Assembly (NCBI RefSeq): GCF_004000745.1
Contig: NZ_BILV01000017.1
Coordinates: 1-64,000, forward strand
DNA length: 64,000 nt
Reading direction: 5' to 3'
Source of the DNA: Paenibacillus barengoltzii NBRC 101215
GTDB lineage: Bacteria > Bacillota > Bacilli > Paenibacillales > Paenibacillaceae
Part shown: one piece after another, positions 15,041 to 22,784 of the stretch
How the letters are laid out: every line of letters starts with the position of its first letter
Numbering within the stretch: the stretch's first letter is position 1
The notes under the pieces: model-generated
The model's database searches: none
What the model saw: the letters and a program-made list of their open reading frames with translations, nothing else
Told to the model about the DNA's origin: nothing
Position numbers and translations under genes: made by a program

Positions 15041-16702
15041 TTACATCGAATAAGAATACGACTCCAAATTCACACGCTCGCCGTTTATCCACCGATCCCC
15101 TGGAAGCCCGGGACCTTTGACGCTTAACGTAAGCTGGATTCCTTCGGCATAGGTGGTATAGGAGGCATCTATCCTGCCCGTGCGAACATCTGCTGTAAAG
15201 CGTGGGGCATGGGACTTCATCGTTAATATGAAATCATCCAGGCTCTTAATTCCCCGCTCGCCTGCTTCCGGAAGGCCTATCGCCTCCACCACAATGCCCA
15301 CGCAGCAGCCTTCCACCTCGACCTGGAGATAGCCGCTCCGCTCTCTCACCTGATAATCTCCCGACACATATACAGCAAAAAACGTCTCTTCAACCTTTCC
15401 GAATATACCATTCGCGGTAAATCGCCATTCTCCTTCCGGAAGCACGCCATTAACCTGCCCGGGTACCTTCTCTGGCAGCGAGTAGACCGCCATTACGACA
15501 TTATGATGATACAGGACTTCCGTCCATTCGCTCTGATGGCGCGGGTCGTTACCGCTGGGATCATATCCTTTGCCGGGATGGAAAAAGTACAGCTGATTGC
15601 CCTTCTCGCCGCGGACCGGCAAGCTGTACAGCCATCTCAGCTGCTCATTGTCGAATTCTTCGACTCTCTCCCACAGTCCGCCTACCGCGAAGTGATCGGT
15701 CAGGTAGGCATAAGAATGGAGCCGCTGCTTAACGCCGCCGATCTCCTTGAGGAAGGCTGCCATGGTTTCGGCAGGCTTGTCACGCGCCAACGCTCGCACG
15801 CGAGCTGATGCAGGAGCCTCATAGAATAGAAGCCCGGCATACTCGGTGCGCGGCATCGCTTCCGGCAGCTCGAAATCGCCGAACTGCACATAGTCGTGCA
15901 GCACGTTGGCGTCCCGCGGTGCATCATGCGGCCAACCACGGGCATGGGCGCCAACCCATGCTCCCTTGAAATAATAAGTAGCCCGAATCGTCCATAGATG
16001 GTCTAACATCTCAGCCAGCTCGGCCTTTACCTCCGCATCCTCCATCAGCACCCAAGCGCAGGTGTACGCCTGAATCCAGTGCCAAAACCACGGCAACGCG
16101 CCGTATTCCGCCATCCCCTCAAGGCGCAAACGAGCCAACGTTTGCCGTAAACATTCCTTTCCGTCGGCAAACAACGCCGCATCTCCATAACGCTGCCCCA
16201 AGATCAGCTTCGCAGCCGTGTACTTCGCCTCATGATGGTTATATTCCCGCAAAGGCTGGCGATAGAAGTCGCTTCGATAGACATGCGACAGCGCGTCCTC
16301 GAAGCGGGCTGCCAATTCCGGGCTTAGCTCTACCCCATAGCGGTGCATGAAATACACCATCAAACTGCCCATGAGCTCGACCGGGAGTACATGCGGCTTA
16401 GCCTGCTCCGGTGTTGGATCCAGTCCCAGCGGCCAGTGTCCGTACGTCGGGCTGGACGCCGCCTGATCCTGGAGTTGAAGCACGCGCAGCAACACCCGCT
16501 CAGCGAGCCGCTTACCTTCCGTCCGATCAAATGGCAGCGTTTCGTCCGGATCTACGGCAGCGGCAAATAAATAGGAGGCGTAATAATAGTTGTCCCGGAT
16601 ATCACCATGAAACCACAGCCCGCTTTCCCGAAGTGGTTGCCGCCAAGCGGTCGTTGCGACTTTTCGAACGATTGTCTTCATTCGAGCTTGATACAGATTC
16701 AT
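15041..16702 (-). CDS. Probable alpha/alpha-toroid enzyme of the uronate locus (family not recognised)
   Basis: A 553-residue soluble protein without a signal peptide. Residues about 1-340 are helix-rich and aromatic-rich (WHWIQAYTCAWVLM, REYNHHEAKYTAAKL, WVGAHARGWPHDAPRD), resembling an (alpha/alpha) toroid as in polysaccharide lyases and unsaturated glucuronyl hydrolases. The rest is beta-rich with an Ig/sandwich-like character ending INGERVNLESYSYSM. I cannot name the family. Context (eda downstream; divergent kduI, regulator and kduD) suggests it releases unsaturated uronates, inside the cell. The ATG at 16702 has AAGGGG 8 nt upstream; 16723 is an alternative start. Confidence 0.7.
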   Translation of the reverse strand: MNLYQARMKTIVRKVATTAWRQPLRESGLWFHGDIRDNYYYASYLFAAAVDPDETLPFDRTEGKRLAERVLLRVLQLQDQAASSPTYGHWPLGLDPTPEQAKPHVLPVELMGSLMVYFMHRYGVELSPELAARFEDALSHVYRSDFYRQPLREYNHHEAKYTAAKLILGQRYGDAALFADGKECLRQTLARLRLEGMAEYGALPWFWHWIQAYTCAWVLMEDAEVKAELAEMLDHLWTIRATYYFKGAWVGAHARGWPHDAPRDANVLHDYVQFGDFELPEAMPRTEYAGLLFYEAPASARVRALARDKPAETMAAFLKEIGGVKQRLHSYAYLTDHFAVGGLWERVEEFDNEQLRWLYSLPVRGEKGNQLYFFHPGKGYDPSGNDPRHQSEWTEVLYHHNVVMAVYSLPEKVPGQVNGVLPEGEWRFTANGIFGKVEETFFAVYVSGDYQVRERSGYLQVEVEGCCVGIVVEAIGLPEAGERGIKSLDDFILTMKSHAPRFTADVRTGRIDASYTTYAEGIQLTLSVKGPGLPGDRWINGERVNLESYSYSM

Positions 16703-16832
16703 CAAACGTACCCCTTCCCCCACATCCTACCATGGTTTCCATCGTGGCTAAAGCCGATGAATCCACGATTTCCTACGGTAAACATCTGAAATTCGCATCT
16801 TCATTCGAAATGGTGCAATAGGGTGCGACCTC

Positions 16833-16894
16833 TTGCCAAATGAACCTAAATGGATTAATCTGAACCTATATGAACATTATACACCAAAATGAAC
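16833..16894 (+). promoter_or_regulatory. kduI promoter with phased TGAAC operator repeats
   Basis: A sigma-A-like promoter (TTGCCA 16833-16838, 17-bp spacer, TAATCT 16856-16861) precedes kduI. Four direct TGAAC repeats start at 16841, 16861, 16871 and 16890; the first two extend to TGAACCTA. Spacings of 20, 10 and 19 bp put them on one DNA face, inside the spacer and over the expected start site, as expected for repression by the DeoR-type regulator encoded downstream. Confidence 0.6.
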
Positions 16895-16914
16895 GTGAAA
16901 AGGAGAGATTTTAC

Positions 16915-17748
16915 ATGGAACGTCGTTACGCTTCGCATCCCCAAGAGGTCAAGCAATTTGATACCGACCGTCTGCGCAAGGAATTCCACATTCCCACCTT
17001 GTTTACGCCGGATCGATTAGAGCTGGTGTTGACACACGAAGACCGGCTGATTATCGGAGGCGCGAATCCGGTACAGCAGGATGTCAAACTGGAGACGGAT
17101 CTCAAAGAGCTGGGCGTCTCCTACTTCCTCGAACGTCGTGAGCTTGGTGCCATTAATGTAGGCGGACCAGGATCGATTATTGTCGACGGAACGGAATACG
17201 AGCTGAACAACAAGGATTGCTTGTACGTCGGCAAGGGCTCGCGTGAAGTGATTTTCCGCAGCAAGGATGCTTCGAAGCCAGCGAAGTTCTATTTGAATTC
17301 GGCACCGGCGCATAAAGAGTTCCCTACAGCAAAAACAACGCTGGCTGAAGCGGAATCCGGAGCGCTGGGCTCGATCGAAAACTCCAATGAGCGCACGATC
17401 CACCGGTTTATCCACGAGAACGGCATTCAAAGCTCCCAACTCGTGATGGGGATGACCCAACTCAAGACCGGCAACATGTGGAACACGATGCCTGCCCATG
17501 TTCACCCTCGCCGGATGGAGGCTTATATGTATTTTGATCTGGCAGAAGACGCTGTGGTCTTCCACCTGATGGGTGAGCCGAACGAAACTCGTCATCTCGT
17601 TGTGCGTAACGAGCAAGCGGTCATCTCGCCAAGTTGGTCGATTCACAGCGGGGTAGGAACCAGCAATTATACGTTCATTTGGGGGATGGCCGGCGACAAC
17701 AAAGCTTATGCCGATATGGACGCCGTTCCGATGAAAGACTTGAGATAA
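16915..17748 (+). CDS. kduI: 5-dehydro-4-deoxy-D-glucuronate isomerase KduI
   Basis: A 277-residue cupin enzyme that converts 4-deoxy-5-keto-uronate to 2,5-diketo-3-deoxygluconate. The zinc ligands are visible in AHVHPRRMEAYMYFDL (His, His, Glu, near residues 196-211), with a C-terminal SWSIHSGVGTSNYTFIWGMA carrying the last histidine. Length and whole-protein pattern match KduI. ATG 16915 has AGGAGAG 7 nt upstream. It heads a plus-strand operon with the DeoR regulator and kduD and is divergent from the toroid gene. Confidence 0.96.
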   Translation: MERRYASHPQEVKQFDTDRLRKEFHIPTLFTPDRLELVLTHEDRLIIGGANPVQQDVKLETDLKELGVSYFLERRELGAINVGGPGSIIVDGTEYELNNKDCLYVGKGSREVIFRSKDASKPAKFYLNSAPAHKEFPTAKTTLAEAESGALGSIENSNERTIHRFIHENGIQSSQLVMGMTQLKTGNMWNTMPAHVHPRRMEAYMYFDLAEDAVVFHLMGEPNETRHLVVRNEQAVISPSWSIHSGVGTSNYTFIWGMAGDNKAYADMDAVPMKDLR

Positions 17749-17766
17749 GAAAGAGTGAAAGCTTGC

Positions 17767-18528
17767 ATGAATCCGATTCGACGTTATGAAAAAATTATGG
17801 AGGTTCTGCTGACACAAAAGGAAGTCACGGTAGCGCAACTAAGCGAAAGCTTGGGCGTGACCGGCAAGACGATCCGGGAGGATCTCGCCAAGCTGGAGGA
17901 ACAAGGGCTCCTGGTTCGTGTACATGGCGGAGCCGTGCTCGCCCAAAGCGATCAGTATGGGATTCTGCCGTCCAAAGAGCCGCTGACCAAGCATGCGGAT
18001 GAGAAGAAGGACATCGCCCTCCTCGCCCTCCATCATATCCAAGAAGGCGATATCATCGCACTGGACGGGGGGAGCACTACGCTGGAAATCGCCCGGCGGC
18101 TGGAGAATCGTCCGCTTACCGTCATCACCAACGACGTATATATCATCAGCGAGCTGGCGGCCAAAGACCAGATTCGTCTGGTCGTACCCGGAGGCTACCG
18201 CGTCCGCAACATGCTGGCCGGACCCGAATCGGCGGCGTACGTGCGTCAGTTGAATATCCAGAAAGCCTTTATCTCGGCTACCGGCATTCATCCGGAACAC
18301 GGACTGTCGATTTACACCGGGGATTTGATTGACTTCAAGCGGGCGTTGATCGAAACATCTCGCGAGGCGATCGCCGTCTTAAATCATCAAAAGTTCGGGC
18401 AGACGGCGCTCCGCACCTTCGCCTCGTTGAGCGAAATCTCGCGGATCCTTACCGATCGGGGACTGCCCGCCGAGTCCGCGCTGCCGTATGAACGTGCCGG
18501 CGTAACGATCGAATACGCAACGAAATAA
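17767..18528 (+). CDS. DeoR-family regulator of uronate catabolism (inferred)
   Basis: The N-terminal DeoR helix-turn-helix (residues 1-60) contains RRYEKIMEVLLTQKEVTVAQ and TIREDLAKLEEQGLLVRVHGG. The C-terminal domain is the DeoR sensor (ISOCOT fold) with IALDGGSTTLEIARRL and ITNDVYIISELA, which binds a phosphorylated sugar; in this pathway KDPG or KDG would be the natural effector. The start is probably ATG 17767; a GTG at 17755 is possible. It lies between kduI and kduD, so local control through the phased TGAAC sites upstream of kduI is likely. Confidence 0.9.
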   Translation: MNPIRRYEKIMEVLLTQKEVTVAQLSESLGVTGKTIREDLAKLEEQGLLVRVHGGAVLAQSDQYGILPSKEPLTKHADEKKDIALLALHHIQEGDIIALDGGSTTLEIARRLENRPLTVITNDVYIISELAAKDQIRLVVPGGYRVRNMLAGPESAAYVRQLNIQKAFISATGIHPEHGLSIYTGDLIDFKRALIETSREAIAVLNHQKFGQTALRTFASLSEISRILTDRGLPAESALPYERAGVTIEYATK

Positions 18529-18561
18529 ACGAAAGCGGTTTGATGGGAGGAGCGTAAACAT

Positions 18562-19317
18562 ATGCATCAACTTTTTGACTTAACGGGCAAAACTGCCCTG
18601 GTTACCGGGGCTTCCGGCGGACTAGGCCAGGGGATTGCAGTCGGACTAGCCGAAGCGGGGGCCGACGTCGTTTGCGTCTCGCGCACCAGCAGTGCGGAAA
18701 CGGTCAGCCAAATTGCAGCCTTAGGCCGGAAAACGACGGAAATCGTTGTCGACCTCAGCGAGCATGACAAGCTGCAGGAAACCTTTGATGAAGCGCTCCA
18801 ATTAACGGGGGCGGTCGACATTCTGGTAAACAACGCCGGAATTATTCGCCGGACACCAGCGAAGGATCACAGCGAAAAGGATTGGATCGACGTCATCCAA
18901 CTGAACTTGAACACCGTGTTCTTGCTCTCGCAGATCGCCGGACGCCATATGATTGAACGCGGCAGCGGCAAAATCATTAATATCTGCTCGATGCTCTCCT
19001 ACCAAGGCGGGGTCAACGTGCCCGGCTATACGGCCAGCAAGCATGGGGTCGCCGGCTTAACGAAGGCATTCGCCAACGAATGGGCTTCCTATGGCGTACA
19101 GGTGAATGGCATCGCACCCGGCTACATGGTAACGGACAATACCGCGCAAATCCGGGCCGACGAGAACCGGAGGGCTTCGATCACGGATCGGATTCCTGCC
19201 GGGCGTTGGGGAACGCCGGAGGATCTAAAAGGGCCGGCCGTCTTCCTCGCCTCCGCCGCCTCAGACTATATGAACGGCCATATCCTTTGCGTTGATGGAG
19301 GATGGATGGCGCGGTAA
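18562..19317 (+). CDS. kduD: 2-deoxy-D-gluconate 3-dehydrogenase KduD
   Basis: A classical SDR of 251 residues that reduces 2,5-diketo-3-deoxygluconate to 2-keto-3-deoxygluconate. Features are TGASGGLGQGIAVGLAEAGA (nucleotide motif), NNAGIIRR (KduD-typical), the catalytic Ser in INICSMLSYQGG and Tyr/Lys in YTASKHGVAG, and IAPGYMVTDNT. Full length and whole-sequence pattern match KduD. ATG follows GGGAGGAG. It is last in the kduI operon, followed by a terminator; the product is the substrate of KdgK encoded at 21531-22511. Confidence 0.95.
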   Translation: MHQLFDLTGKTALVTGASGGLGQGIAVGLAEAGADVVCVSRTSSAETVSQIAALGRKTTEIVVDLSEHDKLQETFDEALQLTGAVDILVNNAGIIRRTPAKDHSEKDWIDVIQLNLNTVFLLSQIAGRHMIERGSGKIINICSMLSYQGGVNVPGYTASKHGVAGLTKAFANEWASYGVQVNGIAPGYMVTDNTAQIRADENRRASITDRIPAGRWGTPEDLKGPAVFLASAASDYMNGHILCVDGGWMAR

Positions 19318-19331
19318 TATCATCGAATTTC

Positions 19332-19355
19332 GCCTGCCTTATTGGCAGGCTTTTT
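19332..19355 (+). terminator. Rho-independent terminator after kduD
   Basis: A perfect 7-bp stem GCCTGCC/GGCAGGC (19332-19338, 19344-19350) with a TTATT loop is followed by T5. Confidence 0.9.
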
Positions 19356-19405
19356 CTATGATGGGGCATTTCGTAATCTTGCTTTTCCTTTCGCTCCCCG
19401 TGGCG

Positions 19406-19429
19406 CCTTGATCTTGGTCAAGGTATACT
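19406..19429 (+). promoter_or_regulatory. Inverted repeat next to a -10 box upstream of adaA
   Basis: CCTTGA (19406-19411) and TCAAGG (19418-19423) form a perfect inverted repeat with a 6-bp gap, directly abutting TATACT (19424-19429). No good -35 box is seen at 17 bp, which suits a promoter needing an activator; AdaA itself activates its own operon in Bacillus. Assignment to AdaA is inferred. Confidence 0.4.
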
Positions 19430-19447
19430 AGGGCTGGGGGTGAAGCC

Positions 19448-20035
19448 ATGACAATCCATACCGGGTCCCGGACTTACCAGACCGCAAACGATGCCCAGTG
19501 GCAAGCGATTCTCGCCAATGATGCTGCACAGGACGGCCAATTCTTCTACGCGGTGGTCAGCACGGGCATCTTCTGCCGCCCGTCCTGTAAATCAAGGCCG
19601 CCTAAGCGGGAGAACGTTCTCGTCTTTGCTACTGCGGAGCAAGCGCGTGCTGCCCATTTCCGCCCCTGCAAGCGCTGCAAGCCGGAAGGACTGCGGTTGC
19701 CGGATCAAGAGTGGGTCGAACAGATCGCGGATTACATCGACCGCCACTATCCAAACAAGCTCACCCTGGAAATGCTGGCTGAAGAATGCCATGGCAGCCC
19801 GTATCATTTGCAACGAACCTTCAAACGAGTCATGCACATGACACCAACGGAATACCTGGTGCGGCGGCGAATCGATGAGGCGAAGCGCGCTTTGGCAGAA
19901 CGGGAGTCGCAGCGAACTGTGGCTGAAATCGCCCGGGAAGTCGGGATTGGCAGCGCTGCTTATTTGATCACCCTATTCAAGAAAATGACCGGCATTACGC
20001 CGAATGAATATCGCAAAATGCAAACGGAGGTGTAA
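19448..20035 (+). CDS. adaA: Methylphosphotriester-DNA methyltransferase / activator AdaA
   Basis: The N-terminal Ada zinc domain has the four-cysteine set FCRPSCKSRPP and FRPCKRCKPEG; the first cysteine takes methyl groups from DNA phosphotriesters and turns the protein into an activator. The C-terminal half is an AraC double helix-turn-helix (CHGSPYHLQRTFKRVMHMTP and VGIGSAAYLITLFKKMTGIT). At 195 residues it matches Bacillus AdaA, which lacks the C-terminal O6-alkyltransferase of E. coli Ada. That activity is in the next gene, 5 nt downstream. ATG follows GGGGGTG. Confidence 0.93.
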   Translation: MTIHTGSRTYQTANDAQWQAILANDAAQDGQFFYAVVSTGIFCRPSCKSRPPKRENVLVFATAEQARAAHFRPCKRCKPEGLRLPDQEWVEQIADYIDRHYPNKLTLEMLAEECHGSPYHLQRTFKRVMHMTPTEYLVRRRIDEAKRALAERESQRTVAEIAREVGIGSAAYLITLFKKMTGITPNEYRKMQTEV

Positions 20036-20040
20036 GCGCC

Positions 20041-20586
20041 ATGACAACCGTTACAGCCGTTCAAACCTCACCGTTATACTGGTCACGGCTTCAGGAACCC
20101 GCATGGAGCCTTTATCTTGCTGCTACCGAGCAAGGTCTGGCTTTCGTTGGTTCGTCCGGCGGCACGTTGGATGAACTGACCGCCTGGGCGAGCCGGCGAT
20201 TCCCCGGCCGTACACTGACGCAAGATGACCAACGACTGGCTCCCTATGCCGACGAACTGGCCGCCTATTTACGCGGCGAACTGCAGCGTTTTACCCTCCC
20301 TTACGACTTGCACGGAACCCCGTTCCAACAGGACGTCTGGCAGGCGTTATGCGCCATTCCGTTCGGGCAGACCCGCTCCTATTCCGACATTGCGGAGTCG
20401 ATCGGCAAGCCCGCTGCCGTTCGTGCCGTGGGAGCCGCGATTGGCGTAAATCCGCTGCTGATCACGGTTCCATGCCACCGCGTGATCGGCAAGAACGGGG
20501 CGCTTACCGGCTACCGCGGGGGTCTGGAGATGAAGATGCGACTGCTGGAGCTGGAACAGGCCGTATTTGTTGGAGGCAGCCGGTGA
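20041..20586 (+). CDS. ogt: Methylated-DNA--protein-cysteine methyltransferase (AdaB/Ogt type)
   Basis: A 181-residue suicide alkyltransferase. The acceptor cysteine is in VPCHRVIG (about residues 142-149); TPFQQDVWQALCAIPFGQTRSYSDIA is the helix-turn-helix that grips DNA, and RAVGAAIGVNPL (the arginine finger and Asn hinge region) precedes the active site. It removes O6-methylguanine. It follows adaA closely and its stop codon overlaps the start of the radical SAM gene, so all three repair genes form one operon. Confidence 0.94.
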   Translation: MTTVTAVQTSPLYWSRLQEPAWSLYLAATEQGLAFVGSSGGTLDELTAWASRRFPGRTLTQDDQRLAPYADELAAYLRGELQRFTLPYDLHGTPFQQDVWQALCAIPFGQTRSYSDIAESIGKPAAVRAVGAAIGVNPLLITVPCHRVIGKNGALTGYRGGLEMKMRLLELEQAVFVGGSR

Positions 20587-21419
20587 ATCCCAACGACCAT
20601 CCGCGGGTAGCTGCCGCCTATACAACGCCCAAAACGTTGTTAAACAAAGGGACCGGATTTCTCTCCCATTACTCCCATTCGCTGAACCCTTATGCCGGAT
20701 GTGCCTTCGGTTGCTCCTATTGCTATGTACGTCAGCTGCCGGTGGCCTTATTTCGCAAGCGGGAATGGGGATCGTGGGTGGACATCAAGCATCACGCGGC
20801 TGAGCTTCTCCGCAAAGAACTGCGCAAAGCCAAAGCTAAAGGTCCGGTTACGATCTTTATGTCCTCCAGCACCGATCCTTACCAACCTGTAGAAGCGAAG
20901 GAGCAAATCACCCGATCGTTGCTCGAGGTGATGGTAAGCGAACCCCCCGACTTTCTGCTGGTACAAACCCGTAGTCCCCTCGTCACTCGGGATATCGATC
21001 TGCTGCTGCAGCTCAAGCATCGGGTGCGTGTCAGCTTAACGATTGAGACGGACCGGGAGGACATTCGCCGGGCGTTTACGCCATATGCTCCGCCGATTGC
21101 CGCGCGTCTGCGCGCCGGACAGCAGCTGGCTGAGGCTGGAGTGCCGGTTCAAGCCACCCTTGCTCCAGTGCTTCCCAGCACCGAGCAATTCCCGTCCAAG
21201 CTGCGTCTATGGGCCGATCGCGTGTGCCTGGACGACTATTTTATGGGAGATGGAAGTGGAGGCACCCGCACCGCCAAGCTGGGCATTCACTCGATCTATG
21301 AACAGCTGGGCCTCGCATCGTGGTATTCACCGGACGCCTACCAAATCGTACATGAGCGTCTGCTGCAGGTTTTTCCCAAACATCAAGTGTTTCTTAGTCA
21401 GGAGGGGTTCGCCCCCTAA
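20583..21419 (+). CDS. SPL-family radical SAM protein
   Basis: A 278-residue radical SAM protein of the spore photoproduct lyase-like/Rv2578c group: CAFGCSYCY (Cx3Cx2C, about residues 40-48), then MSSSTDPYQPVE and QTRSPLVTRDIDLL, which are typical of that group. It is shorter than authentic spore photoproduct lyase, so DNA photoproduct repair is only a possible role. GTG 20583 overlaps the ogt stop and has GGAGG 6 nt upstream; longer readings run inside ogt. Its place in an alkylation-repair operon supports a nucleic-acid repair or modification role. Confidence 0.88.
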   Translation: MNPNDHPRVAAAYTTPKTLLNKGTGFLSHYSHSLNPYAGCAFGCSYCYVRQLPVALFRKREWGSWVDIKHHAAELLRKELRKAKAKGPVTIFMSSSTDPYQPVEAKEQITRSLLEVMVSEPPDFLLVQTRSPLVTRDIDLLLQLKHRVRVSLTIETDREDIRRAFTPYAPPIAARLRAGQQLAEAGVPVQATLAPVLPSTEQFPSKLRLWADRVCLDDYFMGDGSGGTRTAKLGIHSIYEQLGLASWYSPDAYQIVHERLLQVFPKHQVFLSQEGFAP

Positions 21420-21426
21420 TGACAGC

Positions 21427-21458
21427 AAAACCGCCGGAGACAAAGCTCCTGCGGTTTT
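21427..21458. terminator. Terminator between the repair operon and kdgK
   Basis: A 13-bp stem with one mismatch (AAAACCGCCGGAG 21427-21439 with CTCCTGCGGTTTT 21446-21458) has A and T tracts at both ends, so it can serve both converging genes. Confidence 0.82.
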
Positions 21459-21530
21459 CTATTACCGTATAAATGATCACGTTAACATTAAGGCCCAAAC
21501 GACACCGTTCACAGTAAAGAAATGAGCTCT

Positions 21531-22511
21531 CTACCGCTCCACATGCCCTTTGCCGGACAAGAGACGTTCAATCTCCGCCGCGCTCGGCAACCCTTCCCAA
21601 TCGCCTACGGCCTGAATGACCTGAGCGCCAACCAGATTCCCGAGACGAACGGCTTCTACCATGCTGTACCCGCGTACGACTCCAGCCAGAAATCCGGCGC
21701 AAAATCCGTCGCCCGCTCCTACCGTATCAATCACCTGTTCCACCTTAAAATACGGCACCGCGTTCAGCTGCCCTTGCTCCAGCACGTAGGTACAATCATC
21801 CCCGCCTTTGATAATACTGATCGCAGGCAACTCCTGCAGCTTGCCGATCATCGTATCCATCGAATCGGTCTCGTACAACAGCTTTAACTCATCCAGCCCG
21901 GGCAGGAAATAATCCGCTTTCATCGCCAACGGCAGTAATACCTTCCGTGCGTCCTCAATGCTCCACAGCTTTAATCGCAAATTCGGATCGAAGCTCACCT
22001 TCACCCCATGCCGCTTGGCGATATCCATCGCCGCATGGGCCGTTTCCACGCAAGAAGCGCTAAGTGCCGGCGTAATGCCGGTCAGATGCAGAACCTTAGC
22101 TCCGGCAATGTACGATTCGTCCAGATGCTCCGGGCGCATGAAGCTGGCCGCCGATAACTTGCGGTAGTAATAGACCGAGCTTTTGCCTGCCACATTTTCC
22201 CGTACCATCATGCCCGTCGGGGCTTCGTCCGTCAACATCGCACGGGACACGTCAACGCCTTCGCCGCGGATGGCCTTCAGAATACGCCGGCCAAACGGAT
22301 CGTCCCCCAAGCGGCCGCACCATCCGGAGGTTTGGCCCAGTCGGGCTAATCCGATCGCTACGTTGGACTCCGCCCCCCCAAAGGATGGCGAGAGAGCGCT
22401 TGCATATTCGAGCCCTTTGCCCCCCTCCGCGATCAATAAAGCCATGCTTTCGCCAAAGGTGACCACTTCGGGGCTTCCCAGGTTCGGGCGAGTTTCACTT
22501 AACTGCTGCAT
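21531..22511 (-). CDS. kdgK: 2-keto-3-deoxygluconate kinase (PfkB family)
   Basis: A ribokinase/PfkB-fold sugar kinase. Features are VVTFGESMALLIAEGG and LSPSFGGAESNVAIGLARLG at the N-terminus (substrate site; GGAESNVA is typical of KDG kinases), and the C-terminal anion-hole and catalytic motif DTVGAGDGFCAGFLAG. It phosphorylates 2-keto-3-deoxygluconate made by KduD, giving the KDPG cleaved by Eda. ATG 22511 lies about 11 nt after AAGGTG; a longer start at 22553 has no ribosome site. It is separated from the kdu operon by the repair genes and lies on the opposite strand. Confidence 0.88.
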   Translation of the reverse strand: MQQLSETRPNLGSPEVVTFGESMALLIAEGGKGLEYASALSPSFGGAESNVAIGLARLGQTSGWCGRLGDDPFGRRILKAIRGEGVDVSRAMLTDEAPTGMMVRENVAGKSSVYYYRKLSAASFMRPEHLDESYIAGAKVLHLTGITPALSASCVETAHAAMDIAKRHGVKVSFDPNLRLKLWSIEDARKVLLPLAMKADYFLPGLDELKLLYETDSMDTMIGKLQELPAISIIKGGDDCTYVLEQGQLNAVPYFKVEQVIDTVGAGDGFCAGFLAGVVRGYSMVEAVRLGNLVGAQVIQAVGDWEGLPSAAEIERLLSGKGHVER

Positions 22512-22582
22512 GTTCAGATCCACACCTTCTTTTGGAGTCAATTTTATTACCATTATCTCATGTCCGGGATCGGAAAACTATC

Positions 22583-22628
22583 AAAAAAAAAAGCCAATCC
22601 ATCGATACGGGTTCCCCCGGATGAATTG
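22583..22628 (-). terminator. Terminator of the HTH-TPR regulator/pro-peptide operon
   Basis: On the minus strand the stem CAATTCATC/GATGGATTG (one mismatch; 22620-22628 with 22595-22603), with an inner CGGG/CCCG pairing, is followed by GC and T10 (22583-22592). It lies 43 bp after the pro-peptide stop codon and before kdgK. Confidence 0.88.
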
Positions 22629-22670
22629 ACTTGGTCCCTGCCAAGCTGCATCTTATGTTCTGGTGTCTTA

Positions 22671-22784
22671 TTAACCCCCTACTCCGTTTTCGTACACTGT
22701 AATAGGGCCGTTGTGACTGATGCTGCCGAATACTCCAGAACCTAAACTAATCAACAAAGCGAACGCCACTGCCCACTTCCGCAA
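22671..22784 (-). CDS. Putative signalling pro-peptide, 37 aa, overlapping its HTH-TPR regulator
   Basis: A short gene, below usual ORF cut-offs. A TTG start at 22784 has GGAGG 9 nt upstream. The frame overlaps the last 38 bases of the regulator gene in another frame and runs 76 bases beyond it. The protein starts M-R-K-W, has a hydrophobic core (AVAFALLISLGSGVFG, residues 5-20), and ends with a polar tail SISHNGPITVYENGVGG. This is the layout of Phr/PapR/NprX pro-peptides: Sec export, cutting, then re-import and binding to a TPR receptor. A terminator follows. The mature peptide is unknown. Function is inferred from architecture and position; no homolog is recalled. Confidence 0.72.
   Translation of the reverse strand: MRKWAVAFALLISLGSGVFGSISHNGPITVYENGVGG

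Noticed and set aside
20349-20582. Upstream part of the radical SAM frame
   Set aside because: It lies fully inside ogt in another frame; GTG 20583 has a ribosome site and gives family length.
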